64,000 nucleotides of DNA from the NCBI RefSeq assembly GCF_035083965.1, contig NC_089739.1, positions 7,180,001-7,244,000 of the forward strand, written 5' to 3'. This document shows positions 12,001-23,900 of the stretch, piece by piece. This stretch comes from Branchiostoma lanceolatum (taxonomy: Eukaryota; Chordata; Leptocardii; Amphioxiformes; Branchiostomatidae). Below the pieces are notes generated by a model, which was given only the letters and a program-made list of their open reading frames with translations, had not been told where the DNA came from and searched no databases. The translations under genes were made by a program, and so were the position numbers. Position 1 is the stretch's first letter. Each line of letters opens with the position of its first letter.

Positions 12001-15000
12001 ATACAAAGTAATAATTATGTTGAAAGTGTAACTAACAGTGGATTATCTGCGACCATAGGGGTGACCACCAGTCCTGCTAACAGAGCCATCAGGTTCACCA
12101 GGGTCTCCTGTAATAAGGGATGACAAGCTAATCATACTGTATCATATTGTACTAAACATGTTATTACATATATTGTGTATCTAGGGTTAACAAGTCATAA
12201 AATCTTTACATCGTGTAGTCTTTTGAATGAAAATCAAGAACATGTATATCATTACAGATCAAGTTGATTATGCATCATAGTCATATATATATATATATAT
12301 ATAACAAACTTTATGATTATAGAAATACTTGTATAACTATAAGAAAATTACTGTTTCAGTTTATGAACTTGGTATGAATAGAAAGTCTTGTATTGTAATC
12401 ATCAATTGTGGGAGTGCAAAATGTAAATGTCGAATAAACCATGCCAAATTATACAAATGGCACATCTACAGGAAGAAGGGAGCAGATTACTCAATTTCAA
12501 TCTCTGTACGTCTCACCTGGCTTCCATCCTTTGCAGACACGTCCGCCATGTTGTCTCGTCGTGCCTGGTGCATGGTGAGCGCCGCTCTGGTCGCACCACC
12601 AGACACACCAACAATGGCCTGAACAACATACGTAAAGATAGAGGTAATGTAGTCATCTTCAGCTGAGGTGAAGCATTATGCTTTTTCAAGTACAGTAGCT
12701 TGTAGTGCAATGAGGCTTTGCTGAGAATATTCATCCTGCTGACAATGCCATTGTTAGAAATCAGGTCCTTTTAATCCTGAGGTGAAAACACACAGATCTC
12801 TACTAGCACAGCCAACCTCCTCCCCTCCCAGGGGCTGCCTTCCTCCCCTAGGTCCTGGGTCCTACCAATATTGTGTCGGGGGGGTGGTAACACTTAACAC
12901 AACAATAAGAATGTTGCTTACATTTTACCAGGGCTGTTTCCAGCTGTAATTTTTTCCCATCCCACTCACTGTTTGGGAGCCCGCGTTGTTCTTTTTGTCA
13001 TTTTAAGCTTACAAAAATACATTTCCATCAATTTCATGTGAAGAAGTTCACCTTTTTTTGACAGATGTAGTGAATTTTGTTCTGTCCCAACAAGCAAATT
13101 TCTGTTCCAGGATGGAGTGAGGGAGTGAGGGAGGTAGGGAGGTGTCGTGGAGACAGCCCTGCATTTCACCCTGTATCGTTTAGTTCTTACCTTCCCCACT
13201 CCTGCCACACACACAATACCAGTGAAGAACAACGGAAAAGCTGGAGCCACCAACTCCAGAAAGATGGAGAAATCATTGACAATATCTGCAAACAACCTAA
13301 GAAAAACACAAAAAGTCTTAATCTTCAGCCAACTGTTTTAAATTGAAAGAATATTGACACATTTTCAACTTTGTTATACTTCTGAAATTCAACAAAAGGA
13401 CAAAATTAAATGAAATCTTACCTCCATCTTTTGGCATCACAATCCAGGCTAGTTCTGAAGGAAATCGAGGAATAGTTTGGAAACATATGTCATGCTCCTT
13501 CTACATGTAATTTGAATTGATTCAAATGCTAATGGTTAGTGATAGAGTGATAGTGAAATATCTCTTAAATGATACATGCAATTAAGCTATTACAAAGCAC
13601 TTTAAATTGGTTGCAGATTTAGCCTTAAAAGAATGAAAGTCTTTGTTGAAGATGTTAAAACAAACAAGAAAAATTGACTAATTACAAAGGCAAATAGTAT
13701 TTCCAATATTTTTTACAAATATTTTATTGGCAAAAAAAAAAAAGGTTTACTGATGTTAAACCTATTTGATAATGAAGCTTCAGGATTGTCAAAGCTCACC
13801 CCTGGATCCATGCAAATAGAATCCTTCCCAACATGCCAGTACCATCTGGAAAAATAAGAGACATCACAACTGTATCTCTTTTCTAAAGCGGGGAACAAGG
13901 GTGCTGCACCCCATTGCCCTAACCATACCCTGGGAAGCAGATCACCTGACAAGAATAACATTCTGATTGACCAGTGTGATTGATGTGTGACCTGTTGATG
14001 TTTCCAATGAATAGAAGGATGGATATTTGGGATACTTTCCTTACCCTTGAGGAGCCATGTAACGGTAGCTCCCGCGGCTGTGGCTGTCTCATCACCTACC
14101 CCCACCCCCTTCAGTACAGCCTGGGTGGCCAGGGTACCAGTGATGCTGCTACAGAAGGCCTGATGGGTACAGGAACAAGAACCAGTTATCAAACTCTAAC
14201 TCTAACCATCTAAAACTAACTCTAACCTCCACCCCCTTCAGTACAGGCTGGGTAGGGTATACAATTGATAAAGGCTGCAGAAGGCCTGACATGAACAAGA
14301 ACAACTTAAACAGGGCTGGCTTAGCTATACTTGTGACAAAAGAATAATGTGGTCTAACTGACAAAGTATTACAATGCTGTGGGACAGCTAGCGCAAAAAG
14401 GTGAAAAAATATAGGGGAACTGGAAGGCAACAGAATGAGTACATGAATTGCATTCTATGAAAGGAGACATGTACCTGTAGTGTGTCCCATATTTGGTATG
14501 ACAGGTAGTCCTTACTGACACTCTCAGGGTAGCCCTGGGGCAGGAACACTGACTGGAAAGACCAAAAAAATGGATTAATAGTGATGATTGATAGTACATC
14601 AATGGAGATTAGACATTCAAGTTGTTAGCCTGGGTGCTATGCCATCCAGGACTAAAGCTAATCAAAAAGAATGGTACCCAGGCCACCAGGTAATAAGATA
14701 CACAATACAAAGTTACTCAATCAACTGGATAGATTTTGTTATCAGTCAGGCATTTCAGATAGCATCCACCATCTTTCATCAGTAATTAACATCATCATTC
14801 TTGGTGACATTTTCCATTCAAATCCAAAAGTACATATTGGCCTAAGTTACCAGTAGGCAGAACAATGGAATATACTTGTTTTGATTCTTTTTTAAATCAA
14901 CATAATTCAGCCTTGTAAATCTGTTGTACTGCCAGATTGACTTCACTAAAGATAGACTGATTGGTTAATTGAATGATTGACTGATTGATTGATTGAATTA

Positions 15001-15929
15001 TTGATTGATTGATTGAAGAATGACAATTAGTCCTACCCTGAAGAACTGTACAAGTGAGGAGAACCTCTGGCCACCGATGGCCCGCTTCACGATGCTGCCA
15101 TCGTCCAATCGGGTGTAGCGCTGCTGCAGGCTTTCAGAGCCGTAATGTTCCTCGCACACAGTCATTTCTGCCATGTCTGACAATGCACTGTAGACATAAA
15201 CAGGTTAATATTGATAATGTTATATTCATCTGAAGTACAGCCAGTAGGTACCTAACTCATCTGAGTAATGAGGCTCTTGAACTCACTTGTATTGCCTTTT
15301 AATGTGTCCGAGGCATCTCATGGGTTCCAATTACAATTTAGTACTTAAAATTACTAGCTTTTATGTTTTCTGTTTGTTTTTGTAACATGACTTTTCACTT
15401 CTTTAATCTAAGCAAACTTTTCATTAAATTTTTTTCCAGTTGCTTGAGTAACTATTTTTGGCATATCTTACTAACGTTACATGTACCTGGATGTCTAACC
15501 TTCATAAACAAACTTTTTGTTGTTTGACCAAATTGATTATACTTATGATTTTACGAAGAACAGACTGTTCTAACTTATGATTGAGTCAAGAACAACACGT
15601 TCAGAATTTTTAAAAGCGATATCTTGCCTATGGGAACGAGCTAGACTTATTAACAAAAGTATATAATTTGGTTGTTGTTGAGTGTCGTTTGTTTTGATGC
15701 TGGGCAGGCTTTCGCCACAAGGTGGCGCTTCCGCCTCTAACTTTCCTCGCAACTTTATGATAATTCTACAAAGCAACAGTTCAGTACACAGCTTCATTCT
15801 AACACCACATGAAAGATGACATTTGCATTAACGTATCTGCTAGAGTATACCTTATTCTGATGCTTATTGAAAGTAAAGTTGGCGAAAAACTGGCCCAACT
15901 CACACTTCCACTGGCACCACGTCAGCCAT
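9092..15929 (-). CDS. RUSF1: RUS family member 1 (DUF647, C16orf58 homologue)
   Basis: RUSF1 belongs to the Root UVB-sensitive (DUF647) family of predicted multi-pass membrane proteins; its animal function is poorly known. Fifteen exons join in frame to 478 residues (human about 468): 15929-15904, 15187-15037, 14552-14475, 14159-14045, 13845-13800, 13454-13422, 13296-13191, 12618-12517, 12107-12037, 11519-11335, 11087-11030, 10787-10743, 10434-10281, 9814-9730 and 9273-9092. Matches to human include FLPQGYPESVSKDYLSYQIW, SITGTLATQAVLKGVGVGD, DGTGMLGRI, LFADIVNDFSIFLELVAPAF, GATRAALTMHQARRDNMADV, METLNQSRLHILVSHYLRTG and the C-terminal GWTTHRTQLGPDEWRASW. Hydrophobic segments are visible in exons 7, 9 and 10. 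Exon 13 needs the acceptor CAGAG/TGG; the alternative CAG two bases upstream would shift the frame. Exon 11 starts with a coding run of nine A. Confidence 0.95.
10895..10960 (+). repeat. dispersed GATGAAGGTTAGACATCC repeat, copy 1
   Basis: GATGAAGGTTAGACATCCAG, then AATATGCC, then TTACTCAAGCAACTGGATAA. The same string recurs at 14672 (partial), and in the opposite direction at 15436 and 20698, with fragments near 22311 and 43313. Ends shared but 5' sides variable suggest the 3' tail of a LINE; that family assignment is inference. Confidence 0.6.
12282..12303. repeat. (TA)n microsatellite
   Basis: A short run of alternating TA lies in RUSF1 intron 8. Confidence 0.85.
12929..13161 (+). mobile_element. 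CAGGGCTGT-ended element, full-length copy
   Basis: The element opens CAGGGCTGTTTCCAGC and closes GGAGACAGCCCTG, so its ends are inverted repeats of about 15 bp. The interior (CATCCCACTCACTGTTTGGG, CATTTTAAGC, CATCAATTTCATGT, TCCCAACAAGCAAATTTC) matches the copy at 47037-47263. It sits in RUSF1 intron 7, 29 bp from exon 7. Confidence 0.75.
14672..14736 (+). repeat. dispersed GATGAAGG repeat, partial copy
   Basis: CCAGGTAATAAGATAC followed by AAGTTACTCAATCAACTGGATA matches the second half of the copy at 10895. Confidence 0.5.
15436..15507 (-). repeat. dispersed GATGAAGG repeat, copy in reverse
   Basis: CCAGTTGCTTGAGTAACTAT, GGCATATCTTA and CTGGATGTCTAACCTTCAT appear in order, the reverse complement of the copy at 10895. 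It lies in RUSF1 intron 1. Confidence 0.65.
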
Positions 15930-17942
15930 GTTGGTCGTAACCTTTGACCTCTTTCCTAATACGCCTGGGCTAAATATTTCCGTGCTCTGATTGGTCAATT
16001 TGTAAATATTCTGGTACGTGTTGACCAATGAGAGAGCTTGATTTCCCAGTCTGAGAGCAGTGGCTGTGAGACTGAGAAGGCGCCAAGAAGTTGAAACGTT
16101 TTCGCGATTTTGTCTCCCTATTTGAATGAAAATTGTCGCTTTATGGGTACATTTCGTCACAGCTTGTCCCAGAGGAAAGATTGAACACTATCTTATCTCA
16201 CACATGCTGAAATAAGGTGAGGTTCAGTGTGCTTTTTGAGCGGCCGATCGTCGAGAGTTCGTAAGACGGGCGACAGAAACTTGTTTTGGAAACTTGTGCA
16301 GAGTGAGAGTGGGGAGGGGGGTACAGGCGGTAAAAGGGAGTGTGTTTTTTACCCTGTGTTGTCATAATTTCACCCAACTTGATTCACCTAAACGCATAGC
16401 TTGTGCATGAAAATACTGCTAGGGAGGGCTGTCCTGTAGGTCAACCATTTGTTATTGATATCAACCAGTTCTTATAATCAATTTCATATCTCTACTTAGT
16501 AAGTCGGTTTCACAGCTCTAGAAAAGTCACGTTCTTTTTACAAGACGGTAATTTTGCTACTCAATTTGTGGCTCACAAATTTGATTTGATTTGACCACTA
16601 GCACTAGTAAGTAGGCCATAATATAATACAGTAAGCAGTCCCTTTTGTCAGGATGCAGTTTTTTTTCTTTTATGTGCAACATAATGAACAGCATTCCACC
16701 AGTAGGGTACATGACTCTACTCTACTCTACTCATGATAAAATTGAAGAACATCCTACCTAACCGTAAACTCTACTCTACTCTACTCATAATTCTGCCACC
16801 CTGAAAAGATATGTCTGAACAGATCTAACCCAACGTCCCCAGTTTAATGCACTGGTTTGTGCATACTGTAGTGACCCATAGCATACTAACGCCAGATGTC
16901 TAAATTATGCACGCACACACAAATATATATCACCATGGACACAGCAAGTGTGCTGTGGAAGGATGTATCATTGTACAGTGTAACGAGAAAAGTAGATTAT
17001 CATTAAGTGCTGGTTTACACTGGACACTTTGCACGACGCACACACGATTATCGTAGGACAGTGACCTAAGACAGTTGAGCTGCCTGCGACATGGAAATGG
17101 GCTGCCTGCGACACCTGTTGGTTTACACAAGGATGGGCTGTGCCGCAGACTTCCCGTGGTGTGTCATACATCCATCCTGGAGGCGCCACAGGATACGCGC
17201 CGCGCGTAGGACAGATAAATTTTGTGCCCCGTGTAAACCAGCCCTAAGGGCTAAGGCTTGTAGTTGTAAAAGCAAGATGTGTCTGTGATCAGTGTCTGTG
17301 AGTTACACTTCAGTGGGGAGATACTAGAGATATTACTGTACAGATACATGTACATACCTTTGGTGTGCTGCACTAGTGATCCCTCAAACCCACTGTTTTT
17401 CAAAGTGGCAGATTTATGTAACCTAACGGATTAATGTTAATTTGATAGTGGTTATGGGAGGTGATACCTTTTGTTGTATGTGGATATTTGTAAACATCCT
17501 CACATACAATACATGTATGTTTATGCAATTATTTGTGCTGTATAAATTATGATACTCATAATTCTTATACTGTCAATATCACACGGCCCGCACAGACCAG
17601 AAATGACAGTAAATTGATGTATGGTTGAGATTCCAAACTGGAAACCCAAATTCCTACGTACATGGCCCAAGTTTCTACATTGTATCTACTCGTCTTCATC
17701 ATGTGGTCGTGAAGGTCACACAGATGTTCTTGACCCTTCTCTTCCAGCCCTCCATAAAGCTCTGGGCAGGCCTTCCAGAGTACAGCACACATCCTCACAC
17801 AGTTTCAAGTATGTAGGTTGTGCGTGGTCTGCCTACACTTGCATGTCCATGTTTTGTTGCCCATAGATTAGAAGAACGTCCCTGATGATCCCTTCCTTGC
17901 TCTTCCAGAAATGCTCTAAATAATGATATGTATTTACCACAG
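15930..17942. promoter_or_regulatory. RUSF1/PRR14 divergent promoter and upstream region
   Basis: RUSF1 starts at 15929 leftwards and the first PRR14-type coding exon opens at 17943 rightwards with an acceptor (TTACCACAG), so at least one 5' non-coding exon should lie in this stretch. An inverted CCAAT box (ATTGG, 15990-15994) and a direct one (CCAAT, 16025-16029) face each other close to RUSF1. A possible donor ATAAG/GTGAGG lies near 16216. The rest holds CTCTA repeats (16715-16785), a TIR element (17009-17242) and unique sequence. Confidence 0.5.
17009..17242. mobile_element. 234-bp MITE with GCTGGTTTACAC ends
   Basis: GCTGGTTTACAC at 17009-17020 is perfectly inverted at 17231-17242. The interior carries CGCAGGACAGT-like and TGCCTGCGACA direct repeats and no coding capacity. 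Confidence 0.65.
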
Positions 17943-17943
17943 A

Positions 17944-20900
17944 ATGCCCAGACCGCGACGGAAAAGCTTTGGAGCTGCCTGCCAGGCTATAGCCGATGGC
18001 TTAGAGGAGGAACAGAATGCTGATGACGACTCCAATTCTGACTCCGTATCTTTACCGTCTGAAGAACTCGTGGAAGACCCCGAATCACCTGGCGGCTCAG
18101 AGTCAGACAGAGAAGATATTCTGACTCCGACTCCGAACATGTCTGTACACATCGCAGATGACGCCATCACGCCAGAATGTATGGCAAAGTTACAGCCAAC
18201 GGTCTTACTAGAGGACTGCTTGTCTCCGAACATTTCCCGCCAAGATACTGCCTCTCCCGTTGATTTAAACAACAGTTGGAAACCGTCACCTTTGGTTGGA
18301 ACACAGAAAGGATCGGGAGACAACAACATGTTACAAAAACAACATAGCGACAACAGTGATCTCCGTGCTGTGAAAAAGGCCAGGGAAAGAAGTGACTCAC
18401 CCGTACATAACCTCTTGTCAAGGATTCTTACCAAGAAGACAGGAACTGAAACTATCATGTCACCTTTCAGTAAGCATAAACTTTCTTCCGGAGACAAGAG
18501 CCCTGAGGCCGCACCATCCCCCGACGGTTTGAACCCCGATAGCCCTGGAGACAGCTCGGCAAAGGAGGGTCTCGCGGAAAATAAAACATCAATCTCTACT
18601 CCGCAAAAGGACAACTTGTCGTCTATGCGGACGCACAGACTGACGAGTTCGCCCGCAGTGTTTGAGTCGCCGTCGAAAGCACAGTTCACACGGGTGCACG
18701 GGAGTCCGTATCCGCCCGGGTCGCCACAGATGAGTCCGGTTGTCGTGCTACACGACTGCTGCACACCTCCACGCGGTACCAGGCAAACCAGGTATGTGGG
18801 ACCGGATATATGCCTTTGACAGCATTTTGTCACTACTGAGTACTCCCTATCTTTCAGTTATTTTCTTTTACCTTTGTCAAGAAGGTTATGTTTTAGGTGC
18901 CATTGGTGTGTGTATGTGTGTGTGTGTGTGTGTGTGGACAGCATAACTTGAGAAGCTGTGGATGAACCGACCGTAGCAAGCCGATAGAGGGGGCCCAAAA
19001 TCTGATAGTTTTGAGATCTCGTGAACACCTACCCATATACCAAACAAGACAATCTATCCAGGCATTCTCAAGTTGTCATGTTCACACACACAGACACAAA
19101 AACAACCTTTTATGAGAAGGTAAGGTTGATGTACATGTGTCCCTGTCAGAGCCCAGAGGATGGCATCCTGGTACGTAGAAGAAGATGAAGAGGAGGAAGA
19201 TGAGATGGAGGAACTTTTGGAACAGGAGGAGGAGGAGGAAGATCTAGATGTCTTCCCAGCACCACTGTCCACTTCTGCTGAGAGTAGGCAGCATTCTCTA
19301 TTTTCACCCAGTCCATTCATCTTTGAGGCTCTACTGTGCCTTGAAATTAAAAGCCAAATGACATGAAAATTGTATTTGATGGGCCTTTCTTTAAATTTCT
19401 GGCCTACATGATTTATTACCAGTATCTGTATTTATATAGGCATGCGGTGCGGCAGTAGGTGGTTATAATTTGTATTACACTGATACCTGTCATACCTAAC
19501 CTTTGCACATCTAGCTGTAACTTGTGAAAGTGTTGTTTAGATTAAACTGTCTAATGAGGATGATCCTACAGTACTTTGTGGTAATGAGTTCCACTCTAGT
19601 AACTCTACGATAGTTCTGGGGAAAATAAACAAATTTTTTAACAACTCAATTCTGGGTTGATAACTCTAGTAGTTGAAGGCATGAGTCGGCATGACTATGA
19701 AGTAGATTTCACTGTTATGTAAAGTCCAAATGTGTGTTCTGTTGAGGTCAGAATGGATTTAAACTCAATGCCATCAAAGATGTTGGGATTCACATATAGA
19801 ACAATCTGTTTTCTGTTTCAGGTTTCTTTGGTATCAGAGTGGAGGCTAAGGTGGAGATTCATGGAGAAACCCTCATGGAGAGTTCCCTGTACCATGCTCT
19901 GGTGAGTCAGGGTTGGACATCTGGGGCTGTGGGAGACAGTTTTCAAACTGCAGAATATGCGTTTACTAATAGTAATATTAATGTATGACTACTGTACTAC
20001 AGAAATGTTTCAACCACAAATTTAAAACACAGCAGAAACCTTTTCCCTCCTGCTGTGAAAAAAAACTGCCACAAAAATAAACACTATTTATTCTGTATCT
20101 AAATTTATATAGCTGGTATAACCACTCTTCGGCATAACACACCAGCTTCTGTATCTGTATCTACATGTATACAGCTGGTATAACCGTCCTTTGGGGAAAC
20201 ACACCAGCTTCGCAGGCCTGTGGCACAACAGCAGCTGGTTATATTACACCAAACAACCTGCCACACCTAACCATTGCACATCTAACTGTAAGCATTGTTT
20301 AAAGCTGTTCCGTATTTATTTGCAGTCCTCCAGCTCCAAGAGAAGGCAGACATCCCTCGCGCCTGCCCCTTCCAGAAGAGCTAGGTACAGTCTGCGGCAT
20401 GCCAAGCAGCAGTTTAAGAACGGCTGTATCATCAACGCTAATGATGAAATCACCTTCATAAGGTAACAATAGGAAAATATTGATGCATTTTATATTTTAA
20501 GCAGTTATTAACATTGTAGACTAGTTTCTAGCATAGCACCGCAGGGCTCGAAATACTGGGTGTATTTTCACTTTTGTGCACCCAAGTTAAACAAACGTCT
20601 TTTACGCAAGGTAACCGTTGTTTTAAACCTGGTACGATAGCTTCTGTTTCTCATTCAGGTACTGAAAGTGGGTGCAGACTGACTGTTTCCAATTTTATCC
20701 AGTTGCTTGAGTAACTATTGCTTTGCATATCTTATTACCTGGATGTCTAACCTTCATCAACGTATCATGAAACATTTCTTAATATGCAGTAGTACGAGGA
20801 CCACAGCGAAGGAGCTTCTTAAGGAGACCAGGAGAAGACAAAGGAGTCTTCACTTCTCTCCCAGTCCTGTCCATCGGAGCAACAAACGCTTTAAGGGGGA

Positions 20901-23900
20901 GGCCAAGACTGGGTACAGGTCAGTGTGGGGACATCTACTTTACAAATGTATATTATAAGCCTTTTGCTTGGTACAATGTGGTCATGAAACATGTGATTAA
21001 ATTTGAGGACTAATTTTAATTGTTAAATTAAAGTTAAAGTCCTCCCTGCACCAGATGGTGCATAGGGCGGCACCCATCTCTGTTTAGATAGCACTTGGGT
21101 CACACAACTTTGTGCAAGCACTATAGCAGAGGTCTGGTACATACTCTTTCACAAATGCTGAGTGCTAAGCAGAAAAAGCAGTATGTACCAATTTTAAAGT
21201 CTTAGGTATTACTCTGCCGGGGATCGAACTCATGACCTACTGAATGCAAGGCAAACACTCTACTCACTTGGCCATTGCACCGGCATCTTCTGTGAAGTGA
21301 GGAATGCTATAAGATGATTGCCTTTTTTTTTCGTTAGTTTTTTCCTACAATTGTGTTTTATTGACATTATCTCCCTGCCATTCCTTATAGAGTCTCCACC
21401 AGACTACAAAGACAGCGAGAACCGATCACCAGCAGTCCCGAGGAGCCTCAAGACGTCTTGCCTCCAGCGGAAGACTTTCCTCCAACCTCTGAAGAGCCCT
21501 TGGAAGACACCGATGGTAAATCTCCTTACCATGTCCTATTTGACCCAGTTGAACTTTGCATTGTGCAATTTCAAAGTGGATTGTTTTTATGAGATACAAA
21601 ATGTATCATTGTATTTAAGCTAAAGTGGAAAGAGCATAACACCATGAGTTAAAAATTTGTATAGGTATGCTCTAAAAAAATAAGTTTAAGTATTTATTCA
21701 ACAGTGATAACTGTAGAAAATAACACAGTAACACTTTGAAGAAAATATAACTAGTAATAATATTGTGTTGTGAAACAGCAAAATATTGCAGGTTATTAAA
21801 CAAAGAGATGTGTTCAAATGAAGTTACATTTAAATAACATTTTTGAATAGAATTGTAGCTCAAATTGTTGGTCTAATGCATTGATTTTTTAAAATTATAA
21901 AATGGCATTGTCCTCGTGCTAGAAGTGTATGGTCACGGGTCAATAAAATATCTGAAATATTCAAATCAAAGTGTGTCATGTTTTTAATGCATGAATGTCT
22001 TCTGCTTGTAGTTATTATGATCCCAATTATTTTATATCAAGAGAACATCTTTTATTCTGGGGTACTGATATTCAAAACATGACTTGCAATTGCTTGTTGC
22101 CAGCCAGTATTTTCCACCTTGAAGCATTTTGAATGAACAAACCTTTTCCTCAGTAATCCAAAACACAAAACAACTTGAGGAAATTAAAGAGTCACATGGC
22201 TATTATGTAGTGGCTGTTGGAATTGAAATAAGAAATATGATGTACTTTTAGCCATACTCTTAATTAATATAATCCACCTTATTCTATTGTTTGATTTATT
22301 TTGTAATGTATTAGTTACCCGGATATCTAACCTTCATAGACATAATTTTAGTTTTTAATGTGATTAGCTGCTGCATCATGGCAATAGGGTATGTGCAATA
22401 TTAAGTCTTGTAACTCTCTTTACAGAACCAGATGATCAATCCAATGTCGTCTTCTATGACGAAGTCATGCTGTGTCCAGTGGAAGACGATTTTCCGGAAG
22501 AGTCGCCAATAGCAGAGCTTCCACATTCCAGCTGGTCGCTCTCCCCACCAACCACAAAGCCCCAAAGTACAGGTTCAAAGTCTCCACCAATCAGAGAAGA
22601 GCCCTGCAGCCCTCCTCCAATCACAGAGCTTCTTACTTCTTCTCAGTCTCATCCAATTGCAAGGCACCAAGCTACTGGTTCTGGGTCTCCACCAATCAGG
22701 GAAGAGCCCTGCAGCAAGGTATCTGAGGTTCAGCCAATCAAAGAAGAGCCCAGTACCCAAGTATCTGAATCTCCACCAATCAGAGAAGAGCCCAGTAGCA
22801 CAGTTTCCGAGGCCCAGCCAATCCGAGACAAGGAAATTACCAGCAGTTCTGAGCCTCCACCAATCACAGACCACAACAGCACCACAGGATCAGACATGCA
22901 ATCAATCATGGAGCAAGAGAGCAAGGCTGGGTCTGAGATTCCACCAATCACAGAGGAGGAGACCACCACTGAGTCTGAGTTTCAACCTATCACAGACCAG
23001 CAAAGCAACTTTAGATCAGAGTCTCCACCAATCACAAACCAAAGCAGTCAATCAAAACTAAGTCCATCTCCAAACACCATGGAACATCCAGCCAGTCCCT
23101 CAGATAACAGCCTTCAAACAATAGAAGACCACAGTCCTTCTAGTTCAGACAAGCCTAACACTACTGAAGACAGCTCAAGATCACACTCTCCCATCTTAGA
23201 GGAGGAGGAAGACAAAGACCCAGAGACTGAACACCTGAGATATGTAACTGTTTCTAAACGTAGGCATGAAGACACACCTCTGCCAGGAAGACGGTTGTCA
23301 AGCCGTGTGGCACAAGCCTTAGCAGAGGAAACCTCTGTACCAGCCACACAGGTAGAAAAAGTTCACCAAACTTTGGAACAGAAGCAAGGTCAGACAACCA
23401 AGGGAGGTAACAGAAAATCCTCCAGGAACACTTCCAAAGCAAAGAAGGAGCCTCAAAGAGAACAGGATGGCTTAGAGCTAGTGACGGAAGAAACAGGGCA
23501 AGAGAAGGAGGATGGAAACACTGAGAAGACAAGCAACCAAAGCAAGACAGGGGCCCAAGACATCTGTAGCTCGGACAATACAGAGACCTTGGATAAGGAA
23601 AGTCTTGCACCTGATGTTGCCATGGGAACAAGCAGCTCCAATCTTGCAATGGTAACAAGTGATGCTGATGTTGCCATGGCGACAAGTGATGCTGATGTTG
23701 CAGAGGAAACTAGCAGTATGTCACAAGGGGAGCCAATAGGTGACCTCCCTGAAATCGTCTTCAAAGACGCTGCAGTTGAGTCTCCAAGGAAGGCAAACTT
23801 TTCAGACACAACTAAAGGTGACGAAGATGTTGTCATTATGAAAGTTGTACAGGAGGAGGAAGAAGAGGCTGAACCGAGACGGCCTCGCCGATTCCGAAGA

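Noticed and set aside
13713-14192. 159-codon minus-strand frame as an independent gene
   Set aside because: It is RUSF1 exon 4 read through into intron, then past exon 5 in another frame.
17934-18833. 299-codon minus-strand frame opposite PRR14 exon 1
   Set aside because: It is the antisense shadow of the serine-rich coding exon; the plus strand has the Tantalus-gene continuity and valid splice sites.
19160-19366. Acidic open frame MASWYVEEDEEEEDEMEELL as an extra exon
   Set aside because: It is a GA-rich low-complexity tract without matching splice sites or frame compatibility between exons 1 and 2.
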